The notes below the pieces were generated by a model. The model was not told the DNA's origin and ran no database searches. It saw nothing but the letters and a program-made list of their open reading frames with translations. 64,000 nt of DNA from Candidula unifasciata (lineage: Eukaryota > Mollusca > Gastropoda > Stylommatophora > Geomitridae), in the NCBI GenBank assembly GCA_905116865.2, contig CAJHNH020006246.1:62001-126000 (forward strand). Direction: 5' to 3'. Positions 60,319-64,000 of this stretch are shown here, piece by piece. Within the stretch, counting starts at the first letter, position 1; every line of letters starts with the position of its first letter. The translations under genes were made by a program, and so were the position numbers.

Positions 60319-60625
60319 TTATGTAAAGATCATTTCGTTTTGGACTTTTCTTTTTTCTTTTTTTTTCTCCTTATCCTTCATCTTCTGCCTTTTCTTCATC
60401 TTCTTAGATCTTTCTCTCAGAGAACCTATTTCAGAAGGCCGGCAGTCTTTATGAAAGCATTCATGCTGTCCATATCTCCTCGTAAACCATACAGCTTTGT
60501 CTTCATTGTACAGCAGTTGGAACCGGTCAGATTGCGTCTCTTTTGGCAGCATAAACAGTTGACAGTTTTGGAGCACATGCTAAGCAGTTTCTGGTGCCAA
60601 GCTGCGTATTTCCTTTAGTTGATGT
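60319..60625 (-). pseudogene. RNase H-type LINE 3' end
   Basis: Minus strand: a decayed CAAWHQKLLSMC, then TKLYGLRGDMDSMNAFIKTA and GLLK stop, matching the LYG-L--L--T--FI--TGL end of I-clade LINEs, followed by an A/G-rich tail. Confidence 0.6.
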
Positions 60626-61230
60626 TTTAACGTTGTACATAGGCGTACATTGTTGTGTAAAGATCATTCACACCTGGACTCAAGTTGAATATTTATCGTT
60701 TTATTTCAGACATTATTCATCCTTGGGTAAAGTAAAGGTCCCCTTATCTTGACTGTTTGTAGAAGATTGATTGTTGTGTATAAGATTGTTGTGTATAACC
60801 ATCTATCAACAGTCACATTCCTATATACACCGAAGCTTACCAGTGGGCTAATTAACGGAGCTGGAAAAGCCACCTTGTTACTTCTGGGTAATTCATGACG
60901 GCCTCACAGTTTCTGTTTAAAGAATGACCATCGCTGGATTAGAAGAGACGAAGCCAGAAATCAGTCGCCAGACACATCATTACGGCCTTTATTCGTTTGT
61001 GGCGTGGACTTTGCTTGTTCACAGGGCCGTGTGGTGCACGGCACTTTCTGGAATTCACTTTATTTCCCTAATTTCCATGAAATGAATTAAGGCGTATGGA
61101 AGGTCTGTTGTGTCACTTTATCTTTTTTGGTGGTGGCGGGGGAGGGGGGATGTGCGAGGAAAGGAGTGACGTTGATGGTCAGATATCCTAAGCACTGACT
61201 CTATATTAAGTAGTGGACCACTACCATTAG
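60626..61230. other. No gene seen
   Basis: Unremarkable; G-rich patch near 61130-61150. Confidence 0.5.
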
Positions 61231-61327
61231 CTGCTGCTGCTGCTGCTACTACTACTACTACTGCCACTGCTGCTGCTGCTACAACCACTACTATTACTTC
61301 TTCTTATTCATCTGCTGCTGCTGCTGC
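61231..61327. repeat. CTG/CTA/CTT triplet array
   Basis: Mixed trinucleotide repeats (CTG runs of 4-5, CTA run of about 6, later CTG run). Not in an open gene frame. Confidence 0.9.
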
Positions 61328-61539
61328 TTCTTCCTCTTTCGCAGTTAACATGGTTGGGGACATATGTTGTGGTTTACATCTAGGCTCTGCCATATCCGAG
61401 GTCTTTGACTCAGCACACCCAGCTTCATGCAACACCCTGGTTAGGTGACAGTGGGTCTATCCGGCCTCCCCCTTTCCCAGATGCCAAGTATGACGACATC
61501 AGGGTTTCGCTGCCTACAAGGTTATGGCTTATTGGATAA

Positions 61540-61635
61540 TGTTTGCCGTGTTTATGATTTAGTGACCAAATAGAGAGTGGGTGGATGATAAGATCAGTGT
61601 CACGCTAAGGCTTGATAACCTAGACAAGTTTGATT
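61540..61635 (-). repeat. SINE A fragment, and 61620-61686 short direct repeats
   Basis: gatgataagatcagtgtcac resembles the SINE A body in reverse. Just after, cctagacaagtttgat occurs three times (about 61620, 61650, 61672). Confidence 0.45.
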
Positions 61636-62058
61636 TCAAAGTAACCTAGACAAGTTTGATTTTAAAGTAACCTAGACAAGTTTGATGGTAGAGTAGAGAC
61701 TGGAGACATATGTAATCCTTTTCTGGGCTCATGGTGGCGTGCAATGCTAAGCCGTTTCAGATGGCGCACATAACATAGTCACAGTTATAACTAGGGCTGT
61801 ACCGAATATTCGCTTCGGGACCGAATAGTGGACCTAATAACTATTCGGTATTCGGCCGAATAGTTGCGGTCGGACCGAATACGAATAGTGGTTACCTTAC
61901 ACCCGTTTTTAGCATACACTGCGATGGACTGAAATAACTCTCTCATTAACACAATCGTTGCTGTTGCCTTATGTCTGTCGTAGCAGAGGAAACTAGGACC
62001 CGGTTGCGTGGTACAAACTGCATAAAATGCCAACCGCATTGTGTGTGTCTCTGTGTGT

Positions 62059-62059
<1 letters not shown>

Positions 62060-62115
<56 letters not shown>
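62060..62115. repeat. GA microsatellite inside hAT
   Basis: About 27 GA units; positional counterpart of 420-546. Confidence 0.95.
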
Positions 62116-62116
<1 letters not shown>

Positions 62117-62230
62117 ATGCACTTTTCGTTTTTTCAGGGTGTCTTCGTCCAAATCAAATTTGAAGATATTGCTAACGAGAATATAATGGTGCGTTTAAAT
62201 TACATGGAACGAACGACCGAGCGAACGATG

Positions 62231-62520
62231 GTTTTGAAAGAGGCGGGGGCTCGAAGACAGCTAATCACAGACATCAGAAGGAGACAGTCGTCATTTTTCG
62301 ACCATGTTATGAGAAGAGGGAAAATGGAACATGTGGTGACCACTGGAAAGATCTGTGGAAGGAGGGATAGAGGAAGATAACGATAGAAGATTCTTTACAG
62401 TCTTGTTGCATGGCATCAAGGTGTGTCAGCACACGAACGCATACATGCTGCAGGAGATCGCAAATTGTGGAGAGGCATGATTGACCACGCCAGCCGACAA
62501 TGCACCTGATGATGATGATA
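62231..62520 (+). pseudogene. RTE-like LINE C-terminal fragment inside hAT
   Basis: VLKEAGARRQLITDIRRRQS, SFFDHVMRRGKMEHVVTTGK, CGRRDRGR, then after stops LVAWHQGVSAHERIHAAGDR and LWRGMIDHASRQ, ending gatgatgatgat. The FF-HVMRR--LEH--TTGK and RRGRGR blocks are LINE hallmarks. Confidence 0.85.
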
Positions 62521-62610
62521 CACTATTCGTATTCGGCCGAATAGTTGGTCCCACTATTCGTATTCGGCCGCATAGTGAAAATCACTATTCGGTACAGCCC
62601 TAGTTATAAC

Positions 62611-63119
62611 CTAACGCTCATCCTTCGGTTATGCTGGTTGCACGTGGCGATTTTTCCCTCTCATCAAAGCACTTATACGAATACACAGAGTTTACGGGAT
62701 TTGTACCTGTTTGATTCTCATCCTTGAGACGTTAATCCTACAGAATGCAAATCTAAAACGTACACACAGATTCCTGTCTTTCTTTATTAGTTTGAGTTTA
62801 TAAACTAAAAATAGCGCGCGTGGTTTGTGATATACTAAAAGATACGTTTCTACATACTATCAGTTTGCCACATCTCGTTCTCTTAACACCTGCTAGCCAG
62901 AAATGACAAAGGGCGTATGTGTTCTGGACATTGCAACGCCGCCGCTGCAGCTTCTACACGGCACTCGTGAGAATAGTTATTGTTGAAGCCATCACTTGAC
63001 ATGTGCTTGACAGGCCATGCTATCTGTGGATCGCCGCCGCTAGAGTGCCTGATTTTTCAGCCGTGTGCAATTATCAAAACGTACTTTGTAGATAAGAGAA
63101 ACGATTGAGGTACATACAG
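62611..63119. other. No gene seen
   Basis: Unique sequence without recognised exon or repeat. Confidence 0.5.
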
Positions 63120-63120
63120 G

Positions 63121-63148
63121 GGAGAGAGAGAGAGAGAGAGAGAGAGAG
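63121..63148. repeat. GA microsatellite
   Basis: Fourteen GA units. Confidence 0.95.
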
Positions 63149-63297
63149 TAGGGGGAGAAAAAGAAAAGGGTTGAAACGTTGTGTGAAGCTGCGGTAGCGC
63201 ATTTACTAAACGCTTGCCTATCAGACTGAATATCTTGGATTGTTATTAAATTATTATTAGATTTCACCGACTGTAAGCTTTGGTTTAAAGAAAGTTT

Positions 63298-63480
63298 CAC
63301 CCCACCATGACATCACACATAGCGATAAATACTCGGTGACACAAAGTGCCACCATTCGGATGAGGATCACCCGTGGATAGGTCCCCAAAACACAGTTCAG
63401 CCGTTAGGTTATAATAGTGCCCCCGGCAACAGCCAGGGTATAGATTCAAAATAACAGAAAATAGCATCCCACAAGGGGAC
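63298..63480 (-). repeat. Repeat C copy
   Basis: Reverse strand: ggtggcactttgtgtcaccg, caccgagtatttatcgc, tgtgatgtcatggtggggtg. Confidence 0.8.
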
Positions 63481-63539
63481 GAAGAATTCAGATTGCGACA
63501 ACAATCTGGCCTAAAAGATTTGGTTAATCGCCAACTTCT

Positions 63540-63790
63540 GGACCTTGGCCTCGTTCCAGAACTTAAAATTTTACGTGCACATTTGGTCTGGTTACAGAAC
63601 TTGTGAGTTTTGCGTGCACACCCATTTTACAAAACTGGCTCTTCCGTATGCAGACTGTTGGTTCCTCACATTTCAGGCCTATGTATTCCGACTTTAAAGG
63701 GAAACTCAAATTAATTAACACTTGCGACATGCCTGTTAAGGAGGCAATGAGTCTTCCCCCCCCCCCGCCCTTTTTTTTCCTGAAAAGGAG
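63540..63790 (-). repeat. Repeat D copy
   Basis: Reverse strand: a poly-G stretch, aagactcattgcctccttaa, caggcatgtcgcaagtgtta, aataggcctgaaatgtgagg, tgcacgcaaaactcacaag. Confidence 0.7.
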
Positions 63791-63849
63791 GTCACGGAAA
63801 CAGGGAATCGTTGGTTTGATTCACAGGGAGACGTATTTGACCTGAGCTA

Positions 63850-63980
63850 CCAAATCATCATCCTAATCATGTAGCAGGTCCTTTGCAGAGCATCGCTCTC
63901 ATCACAGTCTGCCTGAAGGAAACTCAAGTCTCTCACGAGTTCTCCCGCCTCAAGTACTTTCATACTCAAGGAGTCACTTA
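63850..63980 (-). pseudogene. LINE 3' end, same as 54180-54250
   Basis: Reverse strand: tccttcaggcagactgtgat, gagcgatgctctgcaaagga, cctgctacatga, the same terminal sequence as the RTE-like LINE ending at 54250. Confidence 0.7.
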
Positions 63981-64000
63981 TATCATGTGCCCATCTTCGT

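Larger units (their letters stand above)
61792..62602. mobile_element. 811-bp non-autonomous hAT element carrying LINE and GA microsatellite
   Basis: Ends TAGGGCTGTACCGAATATTC and GGTACAGCCCTA. Flanked by a perfect, itself palindromic, 8-bp duplication GTTATAAC (61784-61791 and 62603-62610). Subterminal ATTCGGCCGAATA motifs repeat at both ends. Inside are a GA microsatellite (62060-62115) and a plus-strand LINE C-terminal fragment (about 62231-62520). No hAT transposase is present, so it needed a helper. Confidence 0.95.

Overview
The window is nuclear DNA from an animal. Evidence is spliced protein-coding genes with GT-AG introns, AT-rich introns full of microsatellites, tRNA-derived SINEs, many decayed LINE 3' ends and several DNA transposon families. 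Gene content (ORMDL, wolframin, TIA1-type RNA-binding protein), gene density and the mix of RNase H-bearing LINEs, RTE-like LINEs and hAT elements suggest an invertebrate bilaterian. A mollusc, probably a gastropod, is my best guess, but this is inference and no sequence search was possible.

Three host genes are supported. (1) ORMDL, plus strand: three coding exons (5605-5778, 7734-7885, 13221-13356) join to exactly 153 residues. (2) Wolframin (WFS1), minus strand: six coding exons from 38192 down to 24040 join to 803 residues, with all splice phases closing. (3) The first two coding exons of a TIA1/TIAR-type protein, plus strand, at 43621-43652 and 43784-43880; the rest lies beyond the window or in exons I could not find. 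ORMDL and WFS1 converge; WFS1 and TIA1 diverge with about 5.4 kb between their start codons. ORMDL regulates sphingolipid synthesis at the ER, wolframin is an ER membrane protein of calcium and stress homeostasis, and TIA1 is a stress-granule and splicing factor. I see no evidence that the three are co-regulated.

Most of the rest is repeats. 1-2145 holds one hAT element inserted in the transposase relic of another. 2235-2850 is an RNase H LINE 3' end. 5752-6510 is a minisatellite that iterates the edge of ORMDL coding exon 1 with its splice donor. 17560-18270 is a Tigger-like transposase relic split by a SINE. 21509-22812 is a TA-flanked element containing a 312-bp foldback element. WFS1 introns contain four further DNA transposons (25741-26443, 34213-34711, 35723-36163, 36974-37958), a 29-bp minisatellite and a 118-bp TA array. 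38.6-64 kb carries LINE fragments, SINEs, many copies of an abundant (GAA)n-ended repeat, a short hAT-Charlie/SPIN-like element (57365-57543) and an 811-bp hAT (61792-62602).

The most distinctive observations are: the ORMDL exon-edge minisatellite with eight perfect GTAAGT donors; several unrelated-looking palindromic foldback elements that each carry telomere-like (TTAGGG-type) tracts; and a hAT family, confirmed by exact 8-bp target duplications, that has carried a LINE fragment and a CT/GA microsatellite inside it.
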